This document shows positions 11,655-23,733 of a DNA stretch of 64,000 nucleotides, piece after piece (the first letter of the stretch is position 1; each line of letters begins with the position of its first letter). Made by a program: the position numbers and the translations under genes. Origin of the DNA: Proteles cristata cristata (lineage: Eukaryota; Chordata; Mammalia; Carnivora; Hyaenidae); assembly GCA_017311185.1 (NCBI GenBank), contig JAESUZ010000468.1, forward strand, positions 949,501 through 1,013,500, written 5' to 3'. The notes under the pieces are model-generated. The model searched no databases. It had not been told where the DNA came from and saw only the letters and a program-made list of their open reading frames with translations.

Positions 11655-11890
11655 TAAATGTTATTTTTAATTGAAACGTAGTTGACATACAATATTATAG
11701 AAGTTTCAGGTGTACAACATAGCAATTTGACAATTACATACATTACAAAATGTCCACCATGGTAAGTGTAGTTACCATTGTCTCCATACGTTATCACAAT
11801 ATAAAAGTGCAATATACAATATATTAAAATATACAAGTACTCCTATGCTGTACTTTCTTGTATGCAATATTTTCAATAGATTTTGGACAC
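11655..11890 (-). mobile_element. LINE L1 3' end, antisense
   Basis: The stretch around 11663-11760 (ttgacatacaatattataga, then tcaggtgtacaacatagc) is the reverse complement of a common mammalian L1 3' UTR end. The poly-A side therefore lies at the low coordinate. No coding part is retained. Confidence 0.75.
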
Positions 11891-11978
11891 AAGCATCCAG
11901 TTCCTTTTTAATACAATGGCAGTGATAACAGGAAATAAAACAGTACCCTATAGTAGACTTCTACTATAGGTCTTACTT

Positions 11979-12208
11979 AAAAAAAAAAAAAACTTGATTT
12001 ATTTTGAGAGAGAGAGAAAGAGAGAGAGCACACGCACACTTGCGTATAAGCAGTGGAGGGACAGAGAGAGAGGGAGAGAGAGAGAATCCCAACAGGCTCG
12101 AGGCTCAGCAGAGAACCAAAGCAGGGTTAGATCTCATGATCCTGGGATCGTGACCTGAGCCGAAATCAAGAGCCAGACACTTAAGTGACTAAGCCACCCA
12201 GGCACCTC
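11979..12208 (-). mobile_element. Feline tRNA-derived SINE (CAN-SINE)
   Basis: Antisense copy: poly-T and tttattttgagaga tail, GA-rich tract, tgatcctgggatcgtgacct block, and the head ending ccacccaggcacct. It is flanked by a perfect 11-bp target duplication aggtcttactt at 11968-11978 and 12209-12219. Confidence 0.93.
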
Positions 12209-12235
12209 AGGTCTTACTTTTTGATGATTCACATG

Positions 12236-12625
12236 TGTTAGGGGATAATCACCCCCCCAAAAAAATTCGTATGGTGAAGTCCTCATCCTCAGTACCTAAG
12301 AACTTGACCTCATTTGGAAAAAGGATCTTCAAAAAGGCAATTAAGTTCAAATGAGGTTATTAGGTTGGGCTGTGCTCCAGTGACTGGTGTCCTTATAAAA
12401 AAAAAAAAGTGGGGGGCGGGGATAAGGACACACACACACACAGAGGAAGGACCACATGAGGATGCGGGGAGAGCCTTCAGGCCAAGGAGAGAGGCCTCCG
12501 GAGAAGCCAGCCCCAGCAGCACCTCGGTCTTGGGCTTCTAACCTCCAGGACTCTGAGAAGATCACTCTTGAGTGTTCCCAATTGGTTGTACTTCGTGATG
12601 GGGCCCCAGCAAACTGATCCACGGG
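12236..12625 (+). mobile_element. MaLR (MLT1-like) solo LTR
   Basis: The stretch matches the MLT1/MST LTR layout: ttcgtatggtgaagtcctca near 12268, acctcatttgg near 12307, aatgaggttattaggttggg near 12350, tggtgtccttataa near 12385, then gcttctaacctccaggactc and a ttggttgtacttcgtgatgg end. It is an old ERVL-MaLR relic without internal sequence. A (CA)n run at about 12429-12442 lies inside. Confidence 0.75.
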
Positions 12626-12639
12626 GATAATCACATTAA

Positions 12640-14664
12640 TCACCAGGGGATGAGATTCTAAAACTAAGCCACCAATCCTTCCCTGATGGTCCAGAAATCT
12701 TTCACCTTTCTGGTGAAATTGTCATGAGGGTGACAAATCCATGCTGATCTAATACATCTGTTTGTTCCGAAGCCAAATGAACACACCAACCACAGCTGCT
12801 ATCTTCATGCTGTAGGAGATCATTTGCTTCAATACTCTGTTCTCCCATGAAATGAATTTATCATAAATGGCAATTTCTCATCATAATTAATTAATCATCA
12901 GACAACACTTTGCACCGTACTGACTCCTGAAATTTATTTATTCATCTATTTGTTCTTTCCTTCCTTGCTTATGTATTTTCATAGAAAAGCCTGGGACATT
13001 TTTTGAGTTAAATCTCTGACCTTTACATGACCCTTGCCAACTATTCAAACACAAAAAGCCATAAAAAAATTATTATGGGTCAATTTAACAGAAATCCAAA
13101 ATTCTCACTCTCTTTTTTTTCCTAGCTACCGAAGAAATATCAGAAATGACACATATAAATTGGAAATCATTTCCCGCTTGCCAGCATATCTTAAATTGAT
13201 GTGGCCAAGAATATTCCTTGTAATTGTTAAATTAATTTAGATATTCTTGATGTATTGTTCTTCACATGAAAATCACTCATCATTCTTCCTTGGCTCTTTG
13301 CCTTTTTTTTTTCCCCTAAGATTAGAGAAAGTACTGTGGGACCCACCCAAAAACGTCTCCTGCACACAAAATATCTGCCTACGGGCCACTTTCAGCATAA
13401 CCTCGGCACTCAGGTGTCCTTTGATTGCCAAGATCACGTCACACCCAAAACACAACATTAAGATTGGCTATGGGGCTCTTAAAGTACTGGTGGGAGATTG
13501 AATTTTCCTTAAAGGAAAATAAAGATAAATAATTATGCCTTTTGGGGGTATCCCTCCTACAGAAGCTGCTTAAAGGCTCAATCTCTGTAGTTTCCCTGAC
13601 TGGCGAGCACACGAGATGGGAAGCAATATTAACTAAATGTCAGGGCAACCTACAAATATTTTAAAAACCTAATAAATCATCTCCTGATTAGTTTTAGCTG
13701 AAAGTATAGAATCATATTGAGCTTGGCTTAAATGTTATAAGGAAACGAGAATAATTCCAAAGGAACCCAGCGCTGCACATTCTTTCCTGTTTAAGAACCC
13801 CATTGTCAAAGACTGTCCCGAATGACACAGCTCTCTCTTTACTCCATTGCTCAATGGCGCTTATTGATTTCCAGAGATCTGTTGCCCTACTCTGTGTCAT
13901 AAGGATTCAAATAGGGAAGGTCAAGTTTCTCGATTCTATATTCCGTCAAGCTTATCTTCTGTTATTTGTTAAAATAGCATACAGGTTTATATTTTTAAGC
14001 AATTCAATTCTGAAAGACTTTAGCATTTTTAACAAAGTGGAGTTTCTATTAAATGCGTCGTGCAAATTATAAATAAGCTTTGTTTCCTTTTCTGTATTCC
14101 AATGCACCTGCGCATGAGCTGTTAGTACCACCGTGCTGGATCTTCAGAGGCATGTTCTGTCATCAAGCTTGGGATGATGACACCAGCAGGTGACAGGTCG
14201 ACTAAGACATCCGCCATGCCATCTGCACATGCACTGACCAGTAGGTGTTTAGAATTCCAGCCCTGTGTGTGCATATGTGACACAGAGCACAACCGCTATC
14301 CCTCATGAGAAACGTACTTCATTATGGGGCAACATCATCATCTCCCTCAAGCCACATGTTTGTGTTCCTTGGGCTTCTTTTTGCACAGCACCAGACTTCC
14401 TGACAATGTCCTGCTGCCTCAGTGGTTTTCTGGCTGCCATGCTGGGGTGCTGGGGATGCCCCACCTCCAGATGAGGGGTCTCAGGTTGATTGGGGCAGAG
14501 GTCCTATGCATCCACAGTCATGTCCTACTGAGCTGGACAGAGCGCTGAGACAGAACTGCCCTCTGGCCATTCCGCGTGGGTGTGGCGAAGGTCCTCTCTT
14601 GCAAACATAACCTCCATATGACACAGCACAGGTACCAGGCAAGCCACAGTGCCCAGCAGTACTT
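12640..14664. other. AT-rich noncoding DNA
   Basis: No repeat is confidently assigned. An 18-base block near 12882-12899 repeats TAATTA-type homeodomain words (cataattaattaatcatc). Segments at 13500-13700 and 13900-14080 are AT-rich and CpG-poor, as expected of either neutral AT-rich DNA or conserved elements. No coding evidence. Confidence 0.45.
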
Positions 14665-14666
14665 AT

Positions 14667-14882
14667 TTTTAAGTTTATTTATTTTGAGAGAGAGAGAGAG
14701 AATGAGAGAGGGGGGAGGGGCAGAGAAAAAAGAGACAGACAGAGAGAGACGGAGAATTCCAAGCAGGCTCCTCACCGTCAGCAGAGTCTGATACAGAGCT
14801 CAATCTCACGAGCCACCAGATCATATTCTGAGCTGAAATCAAGAGCCAGACATGCAACCGACTGAGCCACCCAGGCGCTACC
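14667..14882 (-). mobile_element. Feline tRNA-derived SINE (CAN-SINE)
   Basis: Antisense copy with the aagtttatttattttgagag tail and a head ending gagccacccaggcgc. Imperfect flanking duplication agcagtactt (14655-14664) and agcagtattt (14887-14896) indicates a moderately old insertion. Confidence 0.9.
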
Positions 14883-15215
14883 CTTGAGCAGTATTTTTAC
14901 TTCAAACCAAGTGAGTTGTGACAGAGACCTTGATGACAAAGATTTCTGATGCAACAAAGATGGACAAGAGTAATTCAACCAGCAGGAATGACCAAATCCT
15001 GCAGAGCCTCTTGCAGTTAAGGAAGTGGGTGAGGAGCAGACAGCATCTCAGCACCTCACACCCTGGTGTCAGGACTCACTGTTACACCCACGTTATGCAC
15101 AGCCTATGGAAATGTGCAAATTTCGTGTACATAATGGGTTATGGCTTCCTGCAGAAAATTTAGACTGGGCCTAACTAACTAACTTCTCACTTACTTTAAG
15201 AATGAAACAATGCTG

Positions 15216-15407
15216 GGACGCCTGGGCGGCTCAGTCGGTTGAGCATCCGACTCTTGATTTCGGTTCAGGTCATCATCCCAGAGCCATGGGTTTGAGCTCC
15301 GTGGTGGGCTGCATGCTAAGCTTGGGATTCTCTCTCTCCCTCTGCCCTTCTCCCCTGCACACACACACACTCTCTCTCTCTCTCTCTAAAATAAAAAAAA
15401 TAAAATT
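15216..15407 (+). mobile_element. CAN-SINE, diverged subtype
   Basis: Sense copy: head gacgcctgggcggctcagtc, gggattctctctctccctct middle, CA/CT tract and an AATAAAA tail. The middle lacks the tgctgacagctcagagc phrase, pointing to an older or different subfamily than most copies here. Diverged duplication tgaaacaatgctg (15203-15215) and tgaaattatgttg (15408-15420). Confidence 0.88.
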
Positions 15408-15469
15408 TGAAATTATGTTGCCCCATTTCTTTTCTTTTCCATGGGATTTTTTTACCACCTTCATTCTTC

Positions 15470-15641
15470 ACAATACAAAATAAATATATATAATAATTAT
15501 TAAGTATATAGGTATTTATAAAACATATATTTATATTTTATTTATATTTTTATGAATATAAATAAACATTATTATTTGTATTATATTATTATTTGTATAT
15601 TATATGGATTTATAATATATATATTTATATATATATATTTT
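15470..15641. repeat. AT-rich low-complexity tract
   Basis: About 170 bp is almost pure A/T with irregular TATA, TTTATA and AATAAA units. It probably includes an expanded SINE-tail or TATATA microsatellite. A later SINE has inserted at its end. Confidence 0.85.
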
Positions 15642-15851
15642 AAATATTTTTATTTATTTCTAGGAAAGAGAGAGAGAGACAGCATGAGCAGGGGAGGGTC
15701 AGAGAGAGAGGGAGTCACAGACTGAAACAGGCTCCAGGCTCTGAGCTGGCAGTCAGCACAGAGCCCGACGCGGGGCTCGAACCCACGAACCGTGAGATCG
15801 TGACCCAAGCGAAAGTCGGACGCTTAACCGACTAAGCCACCCAGGTGCCCC
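15642..15851 (-). mobile_element. Feline SINE (young-looking CAN-SINE)
   Basis: Antisense copy with a well-kept head and middle: cagcacagagcccgacgcgg, gaacccacgaaccgtgagat and cttaaccgactaagccacc. CpGs survive, which suggests a relatively recent insertion. It landed in the AT-rich tract, and TATATTTT-type flanks fit a target duplication. Confidence 0.93.
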
Positions 15852-16279
15852 TATATTTTTATTTATATTTGCACATGGTATAAATAATTTATATGTGTGT
15901 ATATATATTACTAATGGTCCAAGTATAATTAGAAGCTCCTTTTTCATTAAACACATATTTCATGATATTCACCTTAAAATCTGAAAATCCCTGGCTAGAC
16001 TAAAATTTATTTTTCTTTTCAGTTGGATTCCACTGGCCATGTACCTCTTCTTTAGTTCAAGTCCCATCTCTTCTCCATATCCAAGCACATGGGTTTCAGT
16101 ACTAGTGGCAAGTATTAGGCACTTTCCCTCAGTACGGTTTTAAAGGGCCATACCATCAGCATCGATTGTCACCAGATTGTATAGTTCTGGGGTCAGTGTT
16201 CACTCCAAAAGGCAAAAGGTCAACTTCTGTTTTCTGGTTCTGTACGCAGGGAGCATTGAACTTGCCACTCCATCCTAAC
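15852..16279. other. Noncoding DNA, nothing recognised
   Basis: AT-rich at first, then mixed. No repeat or exon recognised. The 3' part may belong to the L1 5' UTR that is recognisable from about 16280. Confidence 0.45.
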
Positions 16280-18129
16280 AAGTAAGAGCTAAACAAATGG
16301 AAAGATCAACAAGTCTTCTTAGATGCATAGGTGAGGGGACCACACGGGGTAAGTCACTGCCTGCAGGACTGGAGAGACCATGAGGGAGTGACTGCTTATC
16401 AGGATCAGAGGCCCCGGGAGAAACTGCCTTGAGAACAGGTACCAGATTAGGGGCACAGCTACTATACTGACAGCCTGGTGTGGACACGTCTCAGAGGTAA
16501 AACCTCCAGGGGGACCCAGTTATGAGGGGCATCCTCAATACTGTGAGATTTACCACCAGCCTCTCACATTAAATTTCAGAGAAAAATCTCTTCATTATCC
16601 CTGCAGTGGGGGTGGGGTAATCTGGGACCATTTTTAAATGCACCAGAGCCCTCTCTTCTTCATAAGCAGGCCTTAGCACAGGGGGAACTAGTTACCCACA
16701 GACGAATCCACTGGGGAATTATCAGAGCCTAACTGGCCTGGGGAAGGGAGATATCCAATTTCCTCTCTCTCCAGACTAAGGGGAGAGAAAAACAGAGGTG
16801 TGTGTGAAGTCCACAGTCCAGAGGTGCAAACTCACTAAAGACTAGCACTAATCCTAGAACCAACTATGGAAGCTCACCCCACACACTCCCCAACACACCC
16901 TGAAGACCTACTTACAGCAGATCCGTGACCAGCACATCATGCTCAGTTAGCAAGAAAAAAATCACGAGGCACACCCAAAGGCAAAACACAATTCTGAAGA
17001 GGCAGAACTAGCCTCAGAACCAACGTGGTAAGGATGCTGGAATTTAAGACCACTATGATGAATACACTGAGGGCTGCCATGGACCGAGCAGACAGCATGC
17101 AAGGACAGGTGCTCAACATCATCAGGTAGATGCAGATCCTCAGGAAGGACTTGGAAGAGACACTAAAGATCACAAACTCTGTGGCAGAAATAAAGAATGT
17201 CTTTAATGGGCTTGTTGTTGGTCTGGACCAGGTTGAGGAAGGAATCTTTCAGCTAGAGAATGTACCAATAGAATCCTTGAAAACCAAAAAGCAGAGAGAA
17301 CAAAACTGAAAGAGTGGAATGAGTATGCAAGAACTGGAGAGCAATCACAACAGGTGTAACAGGCACATCTGGGAACATCAGACAAAGAAGACAGAGAGCA
17401 GGGAAGGGAGGGACATGTGGATCGATGATGACTGAGCAACACTAATGAGTGGTGGATGAGCAGACAAGCAGATCAGTGGAACAGAGCAGAGAGCCCAGAA
17501 GCAGCCCCCATGGGTATACTCACCTGACCTGTGACAAAGGTGTGAAGGCAGCACAATGGCATGAGGTTCGCCCCATCGGCAAACAGTGCTGGAGCGGCTG
17601 GACTAGACACAGACCTTGCACACCTCACAAAACGGGATGGAGCACAGACTTAAATATAAAAAGTTGCAAAACCATAAAACTCCTAGAGATCACGTAGGAG
17701 GAAACCTAGCTTGGGTGTAGTGATGCCTTTTTAAATACGGCGCCAAAGACGTGATCCCCGAAAAAAACTAATAACCTGGAGTTTGTGAAAATTAAAAAGT
17801 CAGCTCTGTGAAAGGCAAGGTCAAGGGAATGAGAAGGCAAGCCTCAGACTGGGAGAAAACATTTGCAATGACAAAGATGTGGAAGAAACCAGATAAAGAA
17901 AGGTTATCTAAAATAAACCCTCCAAACTCAACAATAGGAAACAACTCGATTTAAAAAGGGTCAGAGAGGCACCTGGCTGGCTCAGTCTGTTGGGCGTCCA
18001 ACTTCCACTCAGGTCATGATCTCGGAGATCATGGGTTCGAGTCCTGCATTGGACTCTGTGCTGACAGCTCTGAGCCTGAAGCCTGCTTTGGATTTTGTGT
18101 CTCCCTCTCTGTCTGCCCCTCCCCCGCTC

Positions 18130-18183
<54 letters not shown>

Positions 18184-19060
18184 CTAAGAAATAAATAAAC
18201 ATTAAAAAAATTTTTTATAAAAGGCCAGAGACCTCACCAGACCCCTCCCCAAAGAGGACGTGCAGACGGCAGGTGAGCACATGCACAGATGCTCCACGCC
18301 CCATGTCCGCAGGGACATGCAGATGAAAACCACTGCACACCTGCCAGAACGGCCCCAATCCAGACCACTGCCCACACCGAATGCTGGCAAGGAGGTGCAG
18401 CATCTGGTGATTGTGCCTGGTATTTATCCAAAGGGGTTGAAGATATATGTCCACACACACGATGTTTATAGCAGCTTTTTCATGATGGAAGCAATAAGAT
18501 GTCCTCCAGGGGCTAACCAGATAGGTAAATGGTGGTCCATCCAGAAATGGGAATATTACCCAGGGCTGAAAGGAAATGAGCTGTCCAACATGGAGGAACC
18601 TTAAATGCCTGTCACTGAGTGAAAGGAGCAGTCTGAGAAAGACTACATATTATATGATTACAGCTACATGACGTTCCGGAAAAGGTATCAAGAATATCTG
18701 GTTGCCAGGGCGGGTTCCAGGAGTGGAGGGGATGAACAGACAAAACACTAAGGATTTTTAGGGCAGTGAAAATACTGTGTATAATGGTATAATGATGAAC
18801 CTATGTCATTACGCACTCGTCCAAACCCCCTGAATGTGCATACACCTAGAGTTAACTTACAAGGTAAACTACGGACTTTTTGGTGATTATGAGGCTTCAG
18901 TAAAGGCTCATCCTTGGTAAAAATGTCCCTCTCTGCTAGACGCTATTGATCCTGGGGGAGGCTCTGCACCAGGGAGCAGACATGGGAAGTCTCTGTGCCT
19001 TCGTCTCACCTAAACTGCTCTAAAAAATTGTCTTTAAAAAAGAAAAAAGAAAAAGTCTTT
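16280..19060 (+). mobile_element. LINE L1 (ancient L1M type), internally deleted
   Basis: Parts occur in normal L1 order. 5' UTR-like sequence has the aaacctccagggggacccag block at 16501. An ORF1-like region from about 16930 to 17440 includes ggaatttaagaccactatga near 17039. After about 17445 the match jumps to the ORF2 C-terminal region (agatcagtggaacagagcag near 17470, ccataaaactcctagagatc near 17673, atgcagatgaaaaccactgc near 18317, tttatccaaaggggttgaag near 18422). The 3' UTR follows to a poly-A-like end near 19055. Endonuclease and most reverse-transcriptase sequence is missing. Every frame is broken. A SINE splits it at 17967. Confidence 0.82.
17967..18217 (+). mobile_element. Feline SINE nested in L1
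   Basis: Sense copy with head aggcacctggctggctcagt, the ctctgtgctgacagctctga phrase, a long (CT)n at about 18136-18182 and an AAATAAATAAACATT tail. The duplication aaaagggtcagag / aaaaggccagag on both sides (ending 17966 and 18230) shows insertion into the L1 ORF2 remnant. Confidence 0.93.
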
Positions 19061-19419
19061 AAATTCTATCAAATCAGAATGGAAGTTATTGCCTTGTAAA
19101 AGCAGAACAGAATTCTCATTGTCAACTAAGTATTTTATTTAGGTTTAATTATAAAGCAATTATAAAAATATATGTTTATTTGAAGAAAAAGAGATGAGTA
19201 ATAGTGAACTTTACAGTCAAGTAACTGTTGAAATCTGATTGGCATTTGACTGTCTTGAGCTATAGTGCAATATGGTGATGGTATTTTTATGGAAGCTGCT
19301 AAAATACAGCTCAGAATAAAATGTAGAACTACATCAAGCTTGCGCATGTGCTCTTTTATGGGAGGTTCTGAGCAGAACACAGTGATGTTTTTATTCTAAT
19401 GTTCATGAAGGAAGAGGGA
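19061..19419. other. AT-rich noncoding DNA
   Basis: No repeat or exon recognised. The only frame of note is a short minus-strand one (19135-19380) with no recognisable similarity. Confidence 0.45.
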
Positions 19420-19665
19420 TGAATAATAGCAACTAACAATTCGTGCTTCTGTGGTCCTTATGCTTTTCCACACACTCGCCCACTGGAAACCCTCAGGAGA
19501 AGCACATGAGGTAAGCTCCCTTCCTGTTCCCATTATACAGATGGTAGGAAAAGGAACAGAACAGATATGACCTGCTCGAGCTCGCACAGCAGGGAAGTGG
19601 TGGGGAAGGGATCGGGTCTCGAACCATTGGGTCCCATATCCTGCCTCTGGCCACTTCATGACATT
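19420..19665 (-). repeat. MIR SINE, antisense
   Basis: It matches reverse-complement MIR: cccattatacagatggtagg near 19529, a gctcgcacagcagggaagtg block near 19580, and gggtctcgaacc near 19614 from the tRNA-like head. Confidence 0.75.
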
Positions 19666-20419
19666 CAGTCAGAAACCATGTCAGCAAGGCTGCCATCGTC
19701 TGCACAGCTGTGATAAGATCTTCACGTCAGCAGCCCTTATTTCTATCATCTCTGACTTTAGAATAGGTTTTCCCATCTGGTGGTGGAAGGGAGACGAAGA
19801 GTTTCTCCTTGCCAAAACAATTAACAATATACTCCACCATACAAAACTGTTTGGTGAATTATATCAGTAGGTAGATTCAAAAATAAGTCGGAATCCACAT
19901 ATGTACCATATAAAACAATCAGTCTGTACCCTATTGTCCCTTTTTATCACATAAAGATTTTTTATCTGACTCTTCTTATGGGGAGTTTAGACATAGTCAG
20001 AAGCTTCCTTCCTTGAATGGCAATGATTTGTTTCATCTCTTTCTGATGTGACACAGCAATGTGACATGATTACCTATAGGTGGGCCATCGGAAGGTAGTC
20101 ATACATACGGAACTGGGGAAGTGTGGCATTTTAACAAGCATTTTATAGGATCACCCTCATTAGCTCTAAACTTTTATACTGAATTAAAATTAATAGGGTC
20201 TCATACAATAAGCCAAAGTTGTTTGAAGCTTCCCAGAAGAGATCACAAGCGTCCTGCGGTTTCCTGTGTTGGGTATTGGGTTAGAGCACCAGTAAATGGC
20301 CAGAGAATGCTCCAGTCACAGACAGCCTTTCACAAACCTGCAAGTTGTGCCCTAAATCAGCACAAAGTAACAAACTCCAAGTAACAAACACATCCATGTC
20401 CATCCTTCTTGCACAAACA
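19666..20419. other. Noncoding DNA, nothing recognised
   Basis: AT-rich, CpG-poor and without a recognised repeat or coding exon. Confidence 0.45.
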
Positions 20420-20660
20420 TCGAGTGTCTGTCAACCATACACGCTACTTGCCAAGGCTCTTTACAGGTAGTTCCAGATTTGGTCTTCACATCAGCCCTGC
20501 AGGAAAGATACGATCACCTCTCTCTCACACACATGCATTCCTCTATTCGCCATTTTTCTTCCTTCTCAAGCCTTGGCGAGGCTGTGACTTGCCGAGGACC
20601 ATACAGTTCAGTAGACAGCAGCGCCATTCTTCCAACACAATCTTGACTCTCAGCCTGGCA
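20420..20660 (-). repeat. MIR-family SINE, antisense, weak
   Basis: The block gaggctgtgacttgccgagg near 20578 followed by accatacagttcagtagaca resembles the antisense MIR core (gttaagtaacttgcccaagg, then acacagctagtaag). Both ends are poorly defined. Confidence 0.5.
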
Positions 20661-21439
20661 CTGTTTCTGGTCCATACGTTCCTTCTAGATCTCATATGGT
20701 CGTGGAGACAGAGACACTGGAACTCCTCCAGGAGGAGACCTGGACAGTGGCGGCAGAACACATCAGGGTAGTTTGTGGATATTTCTCTATCTGTGTGTGC
20801 CCTTCCAGGGAGCCTTCCATGGTTGCACTGCACCCACCAGCCCATGGCTTAAGGAGGTGCCCCATGCCCTGACACAACACATTATGCTTCCGGAGGGTCA
20901 AGCAGACCCACAGTCGGGAATAGCAGTGCTAAGCACTTACTCCTCTCTGTAACAGATAACACTCAAAGGGCCATGTGGCCATGGTGGGGTCCACTTTGCA
21001 GCTATAAGTGAGCCCCTCCACACCCTCGGAAGTTTAAAAAAAAGTGAACCTTTGACCTCTCTCCCTGGTGGCTCACCTTCAGTCCCCTTCGTCTGCAATG
21101 TTGCCATGTGACACACCTGACCTCTGTGCTCTCCACTTCCGTGGCCATTCTGGACGTGGCTTCTGTAACTTTTGCCCATGTTTCTCTACTAAAAACTGAC
21201 CTCATCCAACCTAACTCCAAAAGCAAATATGACCTCCCTGTATGCTCAGGGGGAAGAAATATAATGGGTGAGCATATCGTCCATCTTTGCGATGAGTGTC
21301 TGCTGTCTGACTACAGCATGACTGGGAATATTCCAGCCCCCACATTCAGTGTGTTTCTCTTCTATGGGGAAGTCAAGCAGTGGCAGGTAGAATAATGAAA
21401 GCTCTTATTAGAAAGGTGGTTTGTGGTAGAGACAATTAT
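20661..21439. other. Noncoding DNA, nothing recognised
   Basis: No repeat or exon recognised on either strand. Frames up to 100 codons show no recognisable protein. Confidence 0.45.
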
Positions 21440-21690
21440 ACCAGACTCTGAGAGTTCAGGAGGGCTTCCTGGAAAACTAGGCATCTACCTGGAGTCCCAA
21501 AACATAAGGAGAGTTTAGCAAGGCTAGGAGAGAAGGAGAGATGTCCTAAGGAGAAGAAAGGCACCAGATGGCAGGCCAGAGATGAGAACAAGCTGGGTGG
21601 TGCTAATGACCGAGTAAACCTAAGTGCACTTGAGCAGAAAGCAGCAGCAGGGGAGGCCGACAGAGCCATCACTAATGCTCAAGGGACTAG
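21440..21690 (-). mobile_element. LINE L2 fragment, antisense, degraded
   Basis: The order of ggagggcttcctggaaaact near 21458, the AG-rich middle and agatggcaggccagagatga near 21566 resembles the antisense L2 3' region. Heavily diverged. Confidence 0.45.
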
Positions 21691-23640
21691 TGACAGCAGT
21701 TAGAGTCATCATCGCAATAGACCTGCAAAGCCTCCCATACCGGAAGGATGGTTGAAGGTGCTGCACAGGTGTAATTGAACCAGGGCTCCTTTGTTTAATT
21801 AGAGCTGAAATTCTTCATTCATTTTCCCTTTGAAGAAAAGCCCATTTTTAGCTTCAAGTGCAATGTCACCCTTCTTCTACAGAATGTTAAAGCTCCTTGT
21901 GGAAACCTGTTGACAATTTCCTCCTCTGATTCCATCCTCAAGGGGCTCGTGCGTGGCTTCCCCATGGAAGCCCCCCATGGAGACAGGAGAGAGGCTTCAG
22001 CTCACCTCAAAGCAGTTTCTGCAGCTTTACCTGTGGAACACAGCTTTGTGTTCTTAAGAACCCTAGGCCCCCCAAAACCTTTGGCTCAACTCTGCAAAGC
22101 CACCAGCAAAGCCTTCCGCATTCGAGTGGTCTTACCTGTCAAATTTCAATATCTGACACTTGCTTTGCTATTGTAAATGTACCTCCCAGAATCCCATGCT
22201 CACCACAGGTGAGGCCACGATGCAGCGTTTCCTGAGCCCCACAGTCGGTCGATGGCCTGGTGTGTTTCTGCCAACGCCCTCCATTTTGTTTATTTCAGGA
22301 CACGACAAGAGCCACTGAGCTCATATCTATTCAGGAAATAAGTTAACTAACATCAACCATCAATACAGCCCAAACAGCTATTTTAAAGGTAACATTTACT
22401 GGGACTCCCGAATGAAGCTGTACCCACATGTGTTCCAGAAGCATCGGAAGGTGAGTTTCGCTGACTGCTGTTTTCTTGTTAAAGGACCCATCCTTACCAA
22501 GAAGAGTGAGCTGGCAGGTGGGTGTACCTTCACACTGACCTTAAGTCATCAGAGCATCCATTTCCATGAAGGTCAGTGCAACAAACTCCCTGTAGGAAAG
22601 CTAGAAAGTGTCTGTCCAGCACATGGTTACATGCCTCCCAGAATCCTCACCTCTAGGGATGGAGCACAGTCTCATGCCATCCTGTCTTATTGTTCCACAG
22701 GCCATGTCATCGTAGGGTCAAACCTAGGAGCTCCGTTAAGACTAAGATGACAGATCCCGTAAGATTTCTGACAATTTTTCTCTGGGGGTGTCCTAGGCTG
22801 TGCTCTGGGACAAGTGTTTTTTTTTTTTTTCAGCCCTCAATTCCCAAGAGTTCTACAGCTGCGTGGGTGGGGGAGCGTCTTGCTGTGATGTCCAACAGCT
22901 GCCGTGAGCCTGTCTCCCACAAGGCGTTAGAATGTGCACCAAGACCCAGCTGGGCCCTCCTTGGCTCTGCTCTCTGGGAGCCTCGCTTGGCCCCTCACCA
23001 CGGGAGGAGGAGACCTAAGCCACAAGGAAACACTGTGTCTCCCAGGACTCTCAGTGGGTGAAGCCAGACCACGTGGCCTGTAGGAATCGGGAGAGTGTCT
23101 CTCCCCATATGTAATATGGGGGAACGAAGAGCTCTTTCCTTCAGGCAATTCTTCATATACATATACCTAAAACATGATTTAATGTAACTCACTTTATTGG
23201 GTTTTATTAGAGGAACTGCACCCCACCTCAAGCTCAGAAACAAGTGTGCAGAAAATCAAAGATCAGTACAAGTTGCAAACACTCTTCTACACTCAACTTC
23301 TTCTGTCTGATGACATGGACCAAAGTGTGCACCTGAGCCTCCCAATCCTGACGTAGGGCTGGAGTGGGCCCTATACCCGGTCTTCCTGACTTGTAGTCAT
23401 ATTTAATTTCAGTGTCAAAATGTTTGGTTTCTCCTACATAAGAGAGGCCTCAATATCCCAAATCTTAGGTCTATACTCTATTTACTCAAGTCTATTAAAA
23501 TCTCAGGTCTGAAGCTGGATTTTGCAGACATAGCGTGAATTAAGTAAAGTATATTATGTTATCTAGAAAGGGTAATCAGCACAATCAACAGTAACACCAA
23601 AGAACAGAGAAAACTCATAAAGCTCACTTAAGGTGTTGAC
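21691..23640. other. Noncoding DNA with a SOX-homeodomain motif pair
   Basis: No repeat or exon is recognised. At 21788-21801 a SOX-type word (cctttgttt) overlaps a TAATTA homeodomain core by one base. A 14-base T run lies near 22817. The 22400-23060 stretch has frames of 112-123 codons without recognisable similarity. Confidence 0.4.
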
Positions 23641-23646
23641 TTTCAA

Positions 23647-23733
23647 TGATAAGTCCTTTAAGAAAGAGTCTCCCACTTACAGTGTCCACCCTCATTGATA
23701 AGTCCTATAAGAAAGAGTCTCCCATATTTAAAA
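23647..23733 (+). repeat. Tandem duplication, 49-bp period
   Basis: The block beginning tgataagtcctttaagaaag at 23647 recurs at 23696 with one substitution, giving one 49-bp unit plus 38 bp of a second. The near identity points to a recent small duplication. Confidence 0.85.
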
